Assembly (NCBI GenBank): GCA_019279435.1
Contig: JAAALK010000082.1
Location: 79,642,989-79,706,988, forward strand
Direction: 5' to 3'
DNA length: 64,000 bases
Source of the DNA: Zizania palustris
Taxonomy: Eukaryota > Streptophyta > Magnoliopsida > Poales > Poaceae
Numbering within the stretch: the stretch's first letter is position 1; each line of letters begins with the position of its first letter. Positions 22,495-34,983 of this stretch are shown here, piece by piece. Below the pieces are notes generated by a model. It did not search any database. It was not told the origin of the DNA and saw only the letters and a program-made list of their open reading frames with translations. The position numbers and the translations under genes are program-made.

Positions 22495-23816
22495 TAGGGT
22501 TGAAAACGGATTGGATTCGAATGGATAATTCTTATACCATATCCTATACTATTTTTTACCGCGGATTCGGATTCGGAGTAGATGTTAAACTATTATGGAT
22601 ATGAAATGAATTATTTTGGATGTCGAAAATGGATTAATATTGTCGGATAATACAACAATACATATACGTATTGTGCAATAAAAAATCTTTTGTAACTGTA
22701 GGAAGCAATTTCACAACGTTCTACAACGACAAAACAATCCAGTAATGATGGTTACATTTTGGTCTATGGATATCTTTTAAGACATTCAGAGTTATCGGAA
22801 ACTTTAGAAATATATAACTCTTGTAGTAATATTTCTAGAGAAAATGTTCTCCTAGGATTTCTAGCTCTAGCCACTTGAGAGCGATGGAATCATGGAATTA
22901 GACTCCGTGATAAACGAGGTGCTGATGGACACAGGGCCATATCTATGATTTGGAAGCCCCGAAACAAAATAGCTTAGGGGGCCTCAAAATCTAAGCATAT
23001 AAAATTTAAAACTTTAAAGCTACAACACCAAAGCTATAACTGTTGAAATAAACTTTTAAATTTCCACATTTTCTACAATTTTTTGAAATGTTCTAAAATA
23101 AATTTTCAATTTTTATTTGAATTATCAAAATCTTAGCAAATAAAATTTGAAAAACTTGGAAGCTATACCATCATATTTGAAATGAACTTTTGATTTTTAT
23201 ATGATTTTTCGAATTGTTCTGAAATGAATCTTTTAATTTTTGAAGTTTTTTGTTGGCTCAATGGCGCAAGCGAAAAAAAAAGAAGCAACAATAGTTGCCT
23301 GCAAAAATCAAACACTGCACCTCTGCCCTGCTCGAATGTGTCTTCACCATTGAGCTATCAAGTGTTTTATGACAAAATGTAGTTTTGGGGACCCTAGTTT
23401 TGGGGGCCTGAACAGGCACAACCCAGCTGCACCTTCTGATCGATGGGCCTGGATGGACACATCTCATGCAGTGAGCTTACTACCCACCCCATGTTTTAAC
23501 ATCCAACTTCAGCAATAATTACGTTAACTTATAGAATTTTCTTATAAGGTATTGATCTATAAGATAAGCTCAAGCAACCCCACAACTGCAAAAAAACAAA
23601 TGCTTTCCACAATTCTATACACCTACCAATATTTGATTTATTCAAACCAAACCAATCAAATGATCCGGATACCAATGGGCTTGAATAATGTTAAGCTGTT
23701 ATGGGTGCAGCTATCCAATAAGATTATTTTCAAGCAGAAAACACTTAAAACACGCAAAGAAGAAGACAAGGAATCATTTCTAGTAGGCTTATAGAAATGC
23801 ATTGGGCCGGCCCTAA
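22495..23816 (+). mobile_element. hAT (Ac-like) non-autonomous element, copy A, right end deleted
   Basis: Left terminus TAGGGTTGAAAACGG preceded by ATTAATTT (22487-22494). Interior carries GGATTCGGATTCGG-type subterminal repeats. The right terminus and second ATTAATTT, present in copy B, are lost here. There is no transposase ORF. Confidence 0.75.
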
Positions 23817-24057
23817 TCATTTCTAGTAGGCTTATAGTAGGCTTATTGTTAATTACAATAATCTGCACGCGCATGCACTCGTTTGCTTAATTCTCGTAAA
23901 ACGCCAGTTAAATAGTTACTCCTATCATCAAACCATTAATTAGAAAAGCTAATAACATTGATACAGCAAATACTTATCGTCCTGTAAATTTTGAAATCCA
24001 AATTAAGTCCATATTGTGAAGCAATCTTTTAATTATATCGGGAATGACTGCATCTAC

Positions 24058-24289
24058 GGTAGTGTTTGGTTTGATATAACACGAGGAATGAAATGGAATA
24101 GTGTAGAACCATCTCATTTTGTAAAAAAAATCGGTAACATGTAGTTCAACATCAACATGGAATATTCTGTTTTTGGATCCTTCGATTCTACTCAATTCAT
24201 CCACATCCCTCGAACTAAACAACGATATCACCTCGTATCTAGGAACTATTTCGTTACATTCATCCTCGTACAGGGAACCAAACACTACC
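24058..24289. mobile_element. Tourist/Harbinger-like MITE, copy A (232 bp)
   Basis: Perfect 14-bp terminal inverted repeats GGTAGTGTTTGGTT / AACCAAACACTACC, extended by CACGAGGA / TACGAGGA. No coding capacity. In copy B the element is flanked by TAG on both sides; here the left flank reads TAC. Confidence 0.75.
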
Positions 24290-24666
24290 TAGATCGATGC
24301 AAAGCCATTCATTCCCGGCATGCAGAGGCATGTGATCGTGTCGGCTTACTTGCAACCTCACTTCAACCTGCTCTTGAGAGAATGTCCTTGAATTCTCGGT
24401 TGTTTGCTAAGCTGAAACTAATTGAAAAAACTTCTGATTGCATTTGTCTTTTCTTTGCCAAGTTTTCAATGAAAAAGTGTGCACACCCATGACAAGCACA
24501 AAATGTACATAGAAACATGTTGTAGTGGACAAATCTTGTAGCAAGAACTTCTACTCAATCAACCCATTGGCAGGCAAATCCTGTGAAGTGAAAAATACAA
24601 TCACAGGGAACAAAAGACATGGTACACATGGATAGCAACAATGGCAACAACTATATACAGCAAAAT

Positions 24667-27600
24667 TATGGGATCGGAATAGCGACTAGAGGGGGTGAAT
24701 AGGCACCTCGACACTTTCTTTCGAATGTGATGGCCTAATCAAATCACCCAACGCACCTCTAAGGACTCAAATCCAATTTTCAAACTAATCAGCACAATTT
24801 AGAGCTCAACCATATTCAAACGCCCAAAAAAACTTTGATTCAAGCTTCACATACAACCACTATCAAAACACTCACTCTAGATATCAAACTCAAGTGTAAA
24901 AAGTAAATCAGAACGTTTTAATTCAATTACAATTGAGATTCAAACACTTCTAAAAATTTTTCGGACGGTGAATAGTGAATGTATTTTCAGCAAAGTGTAT
25001 TTGTCAAATTTAGTTTCAGATTGCAAGTTTCCTTCTCAATTTCATTTCAGATCAGCAAACAAAGATTCACAACTCATCAACCTCGCTTGAGTCTGAATTT
25101 CAGCAAGCAGTTCAATAAGATCAGTATTTGGTATAAAACTCGGTACATGGTATACTATTGCAGTTCCAACAAGACTGAAATGGATAACTTCAGATTACAC
25201 ACAAATGAAGCAGTATTTGTCTAAAGAGTAAACTGAATTCAGACCAAATAAGTTTTTGACACAAGGGACTCAAAACTAAGACATATTAGTATTAAAACAG
25301 TATTTACTGTTTAGAATCTGACAACACACAAGAAAACTGATTCAACACTTCAAAATTTGATTCAACTTGAGCAAAACAATGATCACAGGTTAATTTCAAT
25401 TCATAACCAAACTGAAAACTTGCACTTCTAGAAGTTTGAACATTAAAAACAACAAGTACTCATTCAAGTTTGAATTCAGAATTTTGAAGATTAAACACAA
25501 CTGCAGTAGCTGTAGTATAATTGACACATTTCATGTAGCATTTGAACCACACATATGAAATCCAAGAGAAAACTCTCGAGATGATAGAAACCCTGCTGAA
25601 ACAATAGAATTTACTCTACAGATTGCAACAATTTAGAGCAATCCACAACTGCAATTCAGAATAGGAACCACAAATCTTGAACTGACTTACAATGACAAAT
25701 CTATTTCAAAAATTGTACCAACAGGTGAATCAACAACTTCATTCAGAACAGGATATATACTTTTCAGGAACCAAATCTCAATTTCAGATTAACCTGTTGA
25801 ATAGACTTTTAGTTTATCAGTTCACACACATATTTCAGAAACTATTTTCAGAATAACTCAAAACAGTGACAATTCAGAATCTCTTGATTGAATTGCAATC
25901 AGATGATAGTATTCTGAAAATAGGTATTAACACTTCTTATACTTACCTTAAACCTGAACATAAACTACTGAATTTCAGGAAAACATGAACCAGAAATCAG
26001 AATTAATAAAGGTTAAAAAGCAGATCAGGTGTTGTAACAATACTCTGAAAACTACAGTGAAAACACTGTTCAATAGTTTAGATCAGATATTTTTGAAGTT
26101 CTAAACATCATCCAAGAACTTCAGAACCAGATGCAAGGCAAGAGAGTTTTCAAACTTCAATCCAGACTAAATTGAATCAACCAGTCAAAACTCAGTAGTG
26201 AGCAGAATTGACTTCAGGTAAAAACTGAGACTACACTCAAATCTGAACCAAGTCAATGAACAGAGTTAAACAATAGATATCTCAATGAATTTCAGTACAT
26301 ACCACACAGACATCTAGTTCAGAACAACAGAATTTCACAAAGAGAATAAAAAGACACTTGCACAATCAGAAAAGTTCTCTGAATGATGAACAGGTTTTCT
26401 GAAAATCATGTACCACTTCCGAAACGAAAAAATTGCACACTATTGATTGTCTAGAAAAGCTAGAGCACACTGTTTTTCTTCTCAAGATTGTGGTGAAGAC
26501 AAGTTTTCTCAAAGAAATACATCACAGACCAACTATGTAACAAGAACAGACTTAATACTTGGGAGAACTTTTTGAACAGCCAATCTGAATTCAAAACAAT
26601 ATATTCTCAAGAACACTTCCTAATATCAAAGATCAATCATGTTCAAAACAGATCAGATGCATTTCAGAAAGTATTATCACAGAACACATCATTTACATCG
26701 TTGCAAAACTTTAGAAGAAATAGATGAATTCTTACTCGTTTTCTAGCTGATGTAGTTGGTTCCTTTACGATGAACAGCAACTACGGCAGTTCTGTAGCGA
26801 TCCCGGAACAAAGCTCTCGGCGCTGTTCATGATCATGCCATTTCAGCAGGATGGAAGCTCTCGGCAAAACAAATTTGCAGAGGAAAAATAGCTGTAGAAC
26901 CAGAACTCAGGATGGTGAACAGAATTTCCAAAAATGTCTGTAGTTGATCCGGCAATTTGGAGTAAAGCCATGTTCATCGTAATGCGATAGCAGTAGAAAA
27001 GAAGCTCTCGGATGAACTAGCAAAATTCAGTGGAGAAAAAAATTTGATTTCTGTTTCCTGGAATGTTATCCATCCAGTGCTGATCGGCCAGGGCAAGGGG
27101 ATTTTATATCCACATACTCCACATTCTGGATGGCATATTTTGCACTAAGCCCCCTAGAAAAGACACTATTTACAAAATTGAAAATACCCTTTTACAAAAG
27201 ACCTCTCTTTAGAATATTTTCAGAATATATATATACTTCAAAAATACTCTAAAAAGTACACACTAAGACACTAAACATTTTAAACTAATACATGACTCAA
27301 TTTTATTGAATTAGTAAAAACGATAAACATTTCGACGGTTTTTAACAAAAATCGACAAAGCCTTTTCAGCCCTTCGACTCGTGACACCGCTTCGCGACTC
27401 CGAGCACCAGCAAGCCACCTCCGCTCTCGATCCCCTCGAGTTGCATGAATGCTTGTCCTGGCCTCCCTCTCACGAACACGGTCGACACGCCGTTGCAGTC
27501 AGCCGTCCGTCCGAGTCTAGCTCCATCTCTTCATGCACTCTTGAAATCTTCTCCATCTTCGTCCGGCCTCCCTAATCCTCGGCATCAAGCTCCCCGCTGG

Positions 27601-27824
27601 ACCCTCGATCACTCGCCGTCGACAGTCGGTCAGCATCTCCACCCTTCACAAACAAGACAAGCCAAAACAAGAATGAAACGCACTGCCGAAACCCTCGGCA
27701 GCCACACCTTCACTTCACATCAAAACCCTCGATGCACTCCACATACTCTCGACCACTCATTCGCTCAGACGCTCATCGTTGTCAATCACTCATCATCCAG
27801 ACCGAAATCACCTTTTGTTTCTCA
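24667..27824 (-). mobile_element. solo LTR of SIRE/Maximus-like family (3158 bp)
   Basis: Minus strand opens TGAGAAACAAAAGG, has GATGAGTGATTGACA near its start as in the other SIRE-type LTRs, and closes CACCCCCTCTAGTCGC...GATCCCATA. Both flanks are AAAAT (24662-24666 and 27825-27829), so this is a solo LTR. The last dinucleotide is TA rather than CA. TATA-like sequence at 27108-27101. The middle is AT-rich with many TTCAGAATT-type words. ORFs inside (27381-27923) are not considered genes. Confidence 0.82.
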
Positions 27825-27928
27825 AAAATGAATAAAATAGAACTTTTTTCCTTTCAATCAACATGGCTACTTCACACAACAGGTCATCAAATCTACGACA
27901 TGTCACTAATTCTAGATTTCTAGGAATC

Positions 27929-28114
27929 AACTTCTCAAAAACTCATGCACTGGTGTATAGTGATCCTGAGAAGAACGTTATGTCGAGATCAGGAGATGAA
28001 TGTGTTGCTGCTCTGCTCTCACAGATCAGTGGTACTTTACTTATGGTGAGGCTGCATGAAAGCACAAGGAAATAAAATGTTTGGAGAAGATGAGTATATT
28101 CTCAGCTAAAACTG
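27929..28114 (+). pseudogene. exon-like fragment of cytosolic leucyl-tRNA synthetase
   Basis: Reads KTHALVYSDPEKNVMSRSGD then ECVAAL. After a 5-bp tandem duplication (GCTCT twice, 28010-28019) the frame shifts to DQWYFTYGEA, a TGA stop (28057-28059) and KHKEIKCLEKMSIFSAKTG, directly followed by GTAAGT like an exon end. The EPEK-VMSRS-DECVVAL-DQWY-YGE block is characteristic of eukaryotic cytosolic LeuRS. The rest of the gene is absent, the fragment is frameshifted and nonsense-mutated, and it sits among transposons, so it is a captured or left-over fragment. An upstream ATG at 27863 gives no LeuRS-like sequence. Confidence 0.75.
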
Positions 28115-28189
28115 GTAAGTAATCATTTTGAACACACGTTCGTTTATCCTAGGTACTTGCTTTCCATTTCATGCCATGCCATGCGAGCA

Positions 28190-29040
28190 GTTCATAAGCA
28201 GCCTCTACATAGAATCCACTATGTTCGCCATGTAGATCACGTCACCACGATCAACGTGGTCAACGCGAATATCGCGTCGCCGCCACGTAAATCCTCATGT
28301 CGCCGCTGCAATGCCACTGCAGATCACGAAGGTCCCATTTTTTTGTGTTTTGTTCAGGATCAGGTGGGACGGAATCGTCCCACCAAGGAATATTCTTCTA
28401 ATATTAGGGGCGAACTTGTCTCCCAAAAAAGAAGGGATGAGCTCGTACCACCTCGTGCGTGGAGGCTTCGTGACGGGGCTACAGGTTCTGTGGCTGGCCG
28501 AAGGTTCTGAGACGAAGGCTTTAGGGATGGGCCGGAGGTTTCAAAATAGACCGAAGGTGTTTCGGTGTGGGACGGAGATTTCAGAGTGGAGTGTCATTTC
28601 TCTCAACCCACTAACCAAACACAAAACTAGGACATCCTCATCCCTCGCAACCAAACATGATATAAGACGATCCCATCTCAAAAAACTAAGATAGAACTGT
28701 CCCATCCTATCTTGTCTCTGAACTAAACGACACCTTAGAAACCGTCCCCAGTCACCGCGTAGATCTCGTCGTGGATGCCGCGTAGATCCTATCACCGCCA
28801 CCGCAGAACCCACCATGGCCACCGTGCAGATCTCGTTGTGGCAATCCTATCACCATCGCCGCAAAAAGCAACCCCAACCACCGCATGGATCTTGTCGCAG
28901 CCGCCGCGCAGATCCCACCACGGCCGCCATGTAGATCCTGTTGCTACCGCTGCAGTGCCGCCAAGCCATCACCGTCGCCAAGCAGTCGTCGCCACCAAGC
29001 CGCTACTGTCCGCTGCCTTTCACGCATGTGGAACAGAACA
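28190..29040. repeat. GC-rich degenerate repeat split by a MITE-like insertion
   Basis: 28190-28335 and 28740-29040 share many variants of GTAGATC...CGCCGCCGC with an irregular 30-45 bp spacing. ORFs here are repeat translations rich in Arg, His and Pro. The middle piece differs in composition and is annotated separately. Confidence 0.5.
28345..28733. mobile_element. possible Tourist/PIF-like MITE
   Basis: Left end GTGTTTTGTTCAG and, on the opposite strand, right end GGTGTCGTTTAGTTCAG are imperfect inverted repeats of the Tourist kind. Interior has GTGGGACGG / GATGGGACAG matching words. No clean target duplication was found. Confidence 0.4.
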
Positions 29041-29169
29041 TCTGTCCTAGTGCCCTTCACGTGTTGTTAAAAATGTCATTTATCCCCGTCATGTTCTTAA
29101 CAAATGAACGATTAGATTTAATTTAGTACATCGTGGTAATTTGTATCTTATAGTACCTTCTCAAGGATG

Positions 29170-30030
29170 GTAAAATTGCTCCTTATCTAAAGCCACCTTA
29201 CTATTGTACCTCGTACCGATAACCGACAACTAACAAAAAAAACATATTCTTTTGATACTTTGTAGTCCAAAGTCCATTCTTGAAACAATTATTTTGTCCC
29301 CTAAATGATTTGAAATGAAAAAACATTAAACTACAAAGTTACATGTCTCATCGAGATATATAATTTTTTATAAAAAATGTTCACATCTGATTTCATTAAA
29401 AATGGTTATGATTTTTAAACATGGACATTTTTATTTTTATAAAAATATATTTATGTGAACGGCTTATGAAAATAAGGTGAAAACCACAAATAAAAAGATT
29501 GATTTCATGTATGATCTATTAAGGCGAATATTCAAATGATTATTTGCACTCATAAACCATTTCAAATTAAAAAATTAACTATAAAGTTACAGATCTCATC
29601 GAGATGTACAATTTTTGTATAAAATTTGCCCTCATCTGACTTCATATGAAATAATTATAATTATGTTTCAAACAATTGTTTCTCATGTGAACATGTATGA
29701 AAATAAATTATTTTCATATGTTGGTCTCAAAAACACATGTAAAAATGATGTTTTTCATATGTGACCTCTTATGCCAAATGTAAAAAATAAGTTTCTACAA
29801 ATAGGCCTTGACCACCGTCTCCCCCCTTCACTCCTTCACTACGCATGTGGTTTTCTTTTGTATCGATTGTACAGTGAAAGATAGGGCTTCTAAAAACCCA
29901 TTTTTTTTATAATGTTGGTTAAGTGGAACATATGTGAAAACAATAACCACTTATGGAAATAAGCTTATTTACATAAGTGATATTATTAATTAAGTAGACT
30001 GTTTATAAAATTGGTTTTTATAAGTGGCTA
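29170..30030. repeat. CACTA-like internal or subterminal sequence
   Basis: Two similar blocks (about 29327-29392 and 29577-29640) contain ACTACAAAGTTACA / ACTATAAAGTTACA, then TCTCATCGAGAT, a motif common in grass CACTA transposons. No CACTA terminus or transposase was seen. Confidence 0.35.
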
Positions 30031-31013
30031 CCGCGCATTCCGCTGCTTCAACTGGCCAGAGTGTCTGCAAGAAAGAGACCATGAAAGTGTATGACTATAA
30101 GTAGCGGTAAGAACGATCGATCGGTGAAACAAAATCTAAATATCTAAGGCGTTGTGTAAAACTTATCGTGTGGTCGATCAAGAACGGAGCCACCGGGAGA
30201 GTCGTCGTCGACGTTGAGGTTGAGAGACTGCAGAACCCACATTATTAGGGTGGAGATCTATTTATATTGTCTCTGTTTATTAAATAAAGAAAAGTTATTA
30301 GGATTTGATTAAATTCACAAGCACATGACCACGCATTCACATATTTTTTTCGTGAGATACACATGACTTGTGACTTGTGACAAGCGACTGTATACGTGGT
30401 AGTAGAATAATGTCGAGTCAATTCAATTTTTTGGACTTTTATGTATACATTATCTATATCTAAATGCACTGTTTTAATGTGATTAAAACTAAAATTTAAA
30501 TAGTCATCAAACGCCAGAATAAATATTTCAGTTATTAGTCATTTTGAATGCGTGATTTAAAACTTCCGTTATTAGTATTTGTGGCCAAATTTATGTGATA
30601 TGAATTTGACAGTTAATAGTAATAAGTCCGTAACTTTATTCTAGTATAATTATGGTTATCGATAAAAGATTAGAGATGTCTAATCTGAAGAGTTCCTTTT
30701 GATCCTCATTTTCTCCTTCCCTGTCTCTGTTTTGTCTCTACTCTATTGCCTTGAGTCTGTTGTGTTGCTTAGCTTAAACTTTATTGACTTTCTCTCTGAC
30801 GTGCACCGGATTGGAGGTTTCTGGGCAATGCTTGTGTGCAACCGCTTGTGTGAACCTCGCCATGACTACTTCCTCTACGTGTTGCCTACCGCCACTTTGT
30901 TGATCAAGTAAGTAGTTCACATGTTTCTTGATAGCATTAGTTTTTTGAAGTACATCAAATAACTATTAGAATTAAAATATTGGACATATTTCTAACAGAG
31001 CAAGCAATCGAAG
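30031..31013. other. unclassified sequence, no supported gene
   Basis: AT-rich. A 70-codon frame at 30699-30911 is hydrophobic and not recognised; I do not call it a gene. Confidence 0.25.
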
Positions 31014-31210
31014 TAGGGATGAAAATGATTCGGATAGTTTCCATCCGTATCCGAAAAAATGGATTCGAAACCGGATTTTTTAATTCTGATACGGATTTGG
31101 ATATGAATATTTTTTCGGATATGAAAACGAATATGATATTGATGGAATCCGACGAAAACGGATACAAATTCAGATAATCCGGATAAAACTTATTCGGATA
31201 TCCGAATTTT
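31014..31210 (+). mobile_element. hAT-like terminus fragment
   Basis: TAGGGATGAAAATGATTCGG matches the Ac-type terminus (CAGGGATGAAA) and is followed by a dense array of GGATTCGGATAT-type subterminal words. No opposite terminus was found to the right. Confidence 0.5.
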
Positions 31211-31548
31211 TAGATCAATTAAACCCGATTATCTATAAAAAATAACCATAAATAAAATTAATACAAATTCAAATAACACTTATTCGGATAACCCAATATA
31301 TTAACACAAATGCATAAAGCACTAGATTTGTCATGCTAAAGGAAGAGCCCTCATGCTTTTATAGAGAACATTCTGCTCCTACTACTCCAAACTAGTGAGG
31401 TGGTACTAAACCATTCAGCGCAAGCGCACACAATTCTAGAAAGGCCGACCCAAATATGAAGTAGCCATAACCAAAGAAAATCAAATGAGAGTCATGGCGC
31501 AATGGTTCCTTCCGTTCAACCTCAGCCTCACATTTCGGGTTCGACTCT
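31211..31548. other. unclassified AT-rich sequence
   Basis: No gene, LTR end or repeat boundary could be supported. Confidence 0.25.
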
Positions 31549-32040
31549 GGCATTTTCATTGTAGAAAAAATTTCAAGTTGAAACGAAGATTTAACTATTG
31601 ATATGTTTCTAAACTCAACACATTTCTTCTTTATATCACAACTCATCATTGTAGAACCTCCAACTTTCTTAGCATTATATATGATAACATTCTCAAAATA
31701 TTTTTAAATTTTTATCACAATATTTATGTATTATATCACAATACCCTGACAAGTAACGTATTTTTCAAACTTCATTTGATTTTTTTTAGAATTAAAAATC
31801 ATTAAGCTTCACGTTGTCCATCAAGTATAGTAACCTAGTTTTTTAGAAACTTCTTTCAATTTAGTAGATTAGAACTAAAAATGGACTAAAAAATATGAAT
31901 ATAATTTTTCTATAAATTTTGGTTCATTATTTCAAGCACTTGCGGTTCAAATTTCACCCATTTCAATTTAAACCTAGAAACACATTTAATGAATTAAAAA
32001 TAGTTAACTTGTCAAGAAAAATACTAAATTTTTACATTAG
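31549..32040. repeat. AT-rich host repeat, unit left of the SIRE insertion
   Basis: Contains CATTTTCATTGTAGAAAAAA, then TTTCAAGTTGAAACGAAG, and runs to ACATTAG. Two related units continue at 57787-58150 and 58150-58400 on the far side of the copia element, so the element interrupted a short tandem array. Confidence 0.75.
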
Positions 32041-32045
32041 ATAAT

Positions 32046-32206
32046 TGAGAAACCAAGGGTTGGTTTCGGAGTCTATGATGAGTGATTGACAGATTTTATC
32101 CTCTGATTCGAAGGGGTCCCTCCGAAGGGGTTCGGAGGTGGTTTCATCGAAGGGTTCGATGGGTTCTGTTTGCTGCAGCTGTTGCAGTGGAGTGTGCCTA
32201 TCGGAG
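32046..32206 (+). mobile_element. 5' LTR of SIRE-like element, first 161 bp
   Basis: Starts TGAGAAACCAAGGG like the 3' LTR at 55760 and is cut by the N gap. The remaining 3' half of this LTR is at 37771-38797. Confidence 0.9.
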
Positions 32207-33206
32207 NNNNNNNNNNNNNNNNNNNNNNNNNNNNNNNNNNNNNNNNNNNNNNNNNNNNNNNNNNNNNNNNNNNNNNNNNNNNNNNNNNNNNNNNNNNNNN
32301 NNNNNNNNNNNNNNNNNNNNNNNNNNNNNNNNNNNNNNNNNNNNNNNNNNNNNNNNNNNNNNNNNNNNNNNNNNNNNNNNNNNNNNNNNNNNNNNNNNNN
32401 NNNNNNNNNNNNNNNNNNNNNNNNNNNNNNNNNNNNNNNNNNNNNNNNNNNNNNNNNNNNNNNNNNNNNNNNNNNNNNNNNNNNNNNNNNNNNNNNNNNN
32501 NNNNNNNNNNNNNNNNNNNNNNNNNNNNNNNNNNNNNNNNNNNNNNNNNNNNNNNNNNNNNNNNNNNNNNNNNNNNNNNNNNNNNNNNNNNNNNNNNNNN
32601 NNNNNNNNNNNNNNNNNNNNNNNNNNNNNNNNNNNNNNNNNNNNNNNNNNNNNNNNNNNNNNNNNNNNNNNNNNNNNNNNNNNNNNNNNNNNNNNNNNNN
32701 NNNNNNNNNNNNNNNNNNNNNNNNNNNNNNNNNNNNNNNNNNNNNNNNNNNNNNNNNNNNNNNNNNNNNNNNNNNNNNNNNNNNNNNNNNNNNNNNNNNN
32801 NNNNNNNNNNNNNNNNNNNNNNNNNNNNNNNNNNNNNNNNNNNNNNNNNNNNNNNNNNNNNNNNNNNNNNNNNNNNNNNNNNNNNNNNNNNNNNNNNNNN
32901 NNNNNNNNNNNNNNNNNNNNNNNNNNNNNNNNNNNNNNNNNNNNNNNNNNNNNNNNNNNNNNNNNNNNNNNNNNNNNNNNNNNNNNNNNNNNNNNNNNNN
33001 NNNNNNNNNNNNNNNNNNNNNNNNNNNNNNNNNNNNNNNNNNNNNNNNNNNNNNNNNNNNNNNNNNNNNNNNNNNNNNNNNNNNNNNNNNNNNNNNNNNN
33101 NNNNNNNNNNNNNNNNNNNNNNNNNNNNNNNNNNNNNNNNNNNNNNNNNNNNNNNNNNNNNNNNNNNNNNNNNNNNNNNNNNNNNNNNNNNNNNNNNNNN
33201 NNNNNN
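32207..33206. other. assembly gap, exactly 1000 N
   Basis: Round-number gap of unknown true size. Long frames crossing it are meaningless. Confidence 1.
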
Positions 33207-33385
33207 CTGAAGCTTGTTTTATCCTCTCCCTCTCTCTATTTGGAGATACACAATATCTTAGAAGATGCACTTGTTTATTTTTGTGTACAAGTATAAAAAA
33301 TAAAATTTTGAATTTTTTTAATAGCGAAATGGTCCATATTAAAGAACGCACATTGATACTCACTAAAAAATCGGGAGATTAATTT

Positions 33386-34983
33386 TAGGGTTGAAAACGG
33401 ATTGGATTCGAATGGATAATTCTTATACCATATCCTATACTATTTTTTACCGCGGATTCGGATTCGGAGTAGATGTTAAACTATTATGGATATGAAATGA
33501 ATTATTTGGATGTCGAAAATGGATTAATATTGTCGGATAATACAACAATACATATACGTATTGTGCAATAAAAAATCTTTTGTAACTGTAGGAAGCAATT
33601 TCACAACGTTCTACAACGACAAAACAATCCAGTAATGATGGTTACATTTTGGTCTATGGATATCTTTTAAGACATTCAGAGTTATCGGAAACTTTAGAAA
33701 TATATAACTCTTGTAGTAATATTTCTAGAGAAAATGTTCTCCTAGGATTTCTAGCTCTAGCCACTTGAGAGCGATGGAATCATGGAATTAGACTCCGTGA
33801 TAAACGAGGTGCTGATGGACACAGGGCCATATCTATGATTTGGAAGCCCCGAAACAAAATAGCTTAGGGGGCCTCAAAATCTAAGCATATAAAATTTAAA
33901 ACTTTAAAGCTACAACACCAAAGCTATAACTGTTGAAATAAACTTTTAAATTTCCACATTTTCTACAATTTTTGAAATGTTCTAAAATAAATTTTCAATT
34001 TTTATTTGAATTATCAAAATCTTAGCAAATAAAATTTGAAAAACTTGGAAGCTATACCATCATATTTGAAATGAACTTTTGATTTTTATATGATTTTTCG
34101 AATTGTTCTGAAATGAATCTTTTAATTTTTGAAGTTTTTTGTTGGCTCAATGGCGCAAGCGAAAAAAAAAGAAGCAACAATAGTTGCCTGCAAAAATCAA
34201 ACACTGCACCTCTGCCCTGCTCGAATGTGTCTTCACCATTGAGCTATCAAGTGTTTTATGACAAAATGTAGTTTTGGGGACCCTAGTTTTGGGGGCCTGA
34301 ACAGGCACAACCCAGCTGCACCTTCTGATCGATGGGCCTGGATGGACACATCTCATGCAGTGAGCTTACTACCCACCCCATGTTTTAACATCCAACTTCA
34401 GCAATAATTACGTTAACTTATAGAATTTTCTTATAAGGTATTGATCTATAAGATAAGCTCAAGCAACCCCACAACTGCAAAAAAACAAATGCTTTCCACA
34501 ATTCTATACACCTACCAATATTTGATTTATTCAAACCAAACCAATCAAATGATCCGGATACCAATGGGCTTGAATAATGTTAAGCTGTTATGGGTGCAGC
34601 TATCCAATAAGATTATTTTCAAGCAGAAAACACTTAAAACACGCAAAGAAGAAGACAAGGAATCACATATCACGGGAAGGAAAATGGATAAGGCATTCTA
34701 GGGTTTTCAGTATTTTTCCAGTAGGCTTATAGAAATGCATTGGGCCGGCCCTAAACTACATAAGTGGTGAATTGGCATACGAATTTTCGGATTATCCGAT
34801 TTTCACTGTTTCAGATAATACGCACCAGATATCAAATAATCCAAATCCGGTGGTTTTTACCAATACCATATATGTATCTACATCAAAAAAAATCTGGATT
34901 GAGATCCGGATCCGCCGGACTTCAAATGATTGTTACGATATCCTCTATTGGAGCAGATATTTTCCACTCGGCTTTCATCCCTA
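33386..34983 (+). mobile_element. hAT (Ac-like) non-autonomous element with 8-bp target duplication
   Basis: Termini TAGGGTTGAAAACGG and, inverted, TAGGGATGAAAGCCG. Flanked by ATTAATTT on both sides (33378-33385 and 34984-34991), the 8-bp duplication expected of hAT. Length 1598 bp, no transposase. Inside, 33822-34753 has CAGGGCC...GGCCCTA ends and may be a nested second hAT-type element, but its flanks do not match. Confidence 0.88.

Larger units (their letters stand above)
22316..26437. repeat. duplicated block, left copy (A)
   Basis: Nearly identical to 33207-37774 in the same orientation. Shared content: the left end of a hAT element, a MITE and most of a solo LTR. Copy A lacks about 470 bp present in copy B (34754-35210), including the hAT right end, and has short local duplications at that breakpoint (TCATTTCTAGTAGGCTTATA twice, 23774-23836). 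Confidence 0.92.

Noticed and set aside
27381..27923. ORFs of 61-128 codons rich in Ser, Pro and His
   Set aside because: Mostly inside a solo LTR with confirmed target duplications; no domain, and overlapping frames.
28775..29126. His/Arg-rich ORFs
   Set aside because: Translations of a degenerate GC-rich repeat.
32032..33382. Long ORFs of 346-443 codons across the first N run, and similar ones at 48752-49924
   Set aside because: They consist of translated N and have no real coding content.
33822..34753. Nested hAT element with CAGGGCC...GGCCCTA ends
   Set aside because: The 8-bp flanks do not match (GATGGACA versus AACTACAT), so it is only mentioned, not called as a separate complete element.
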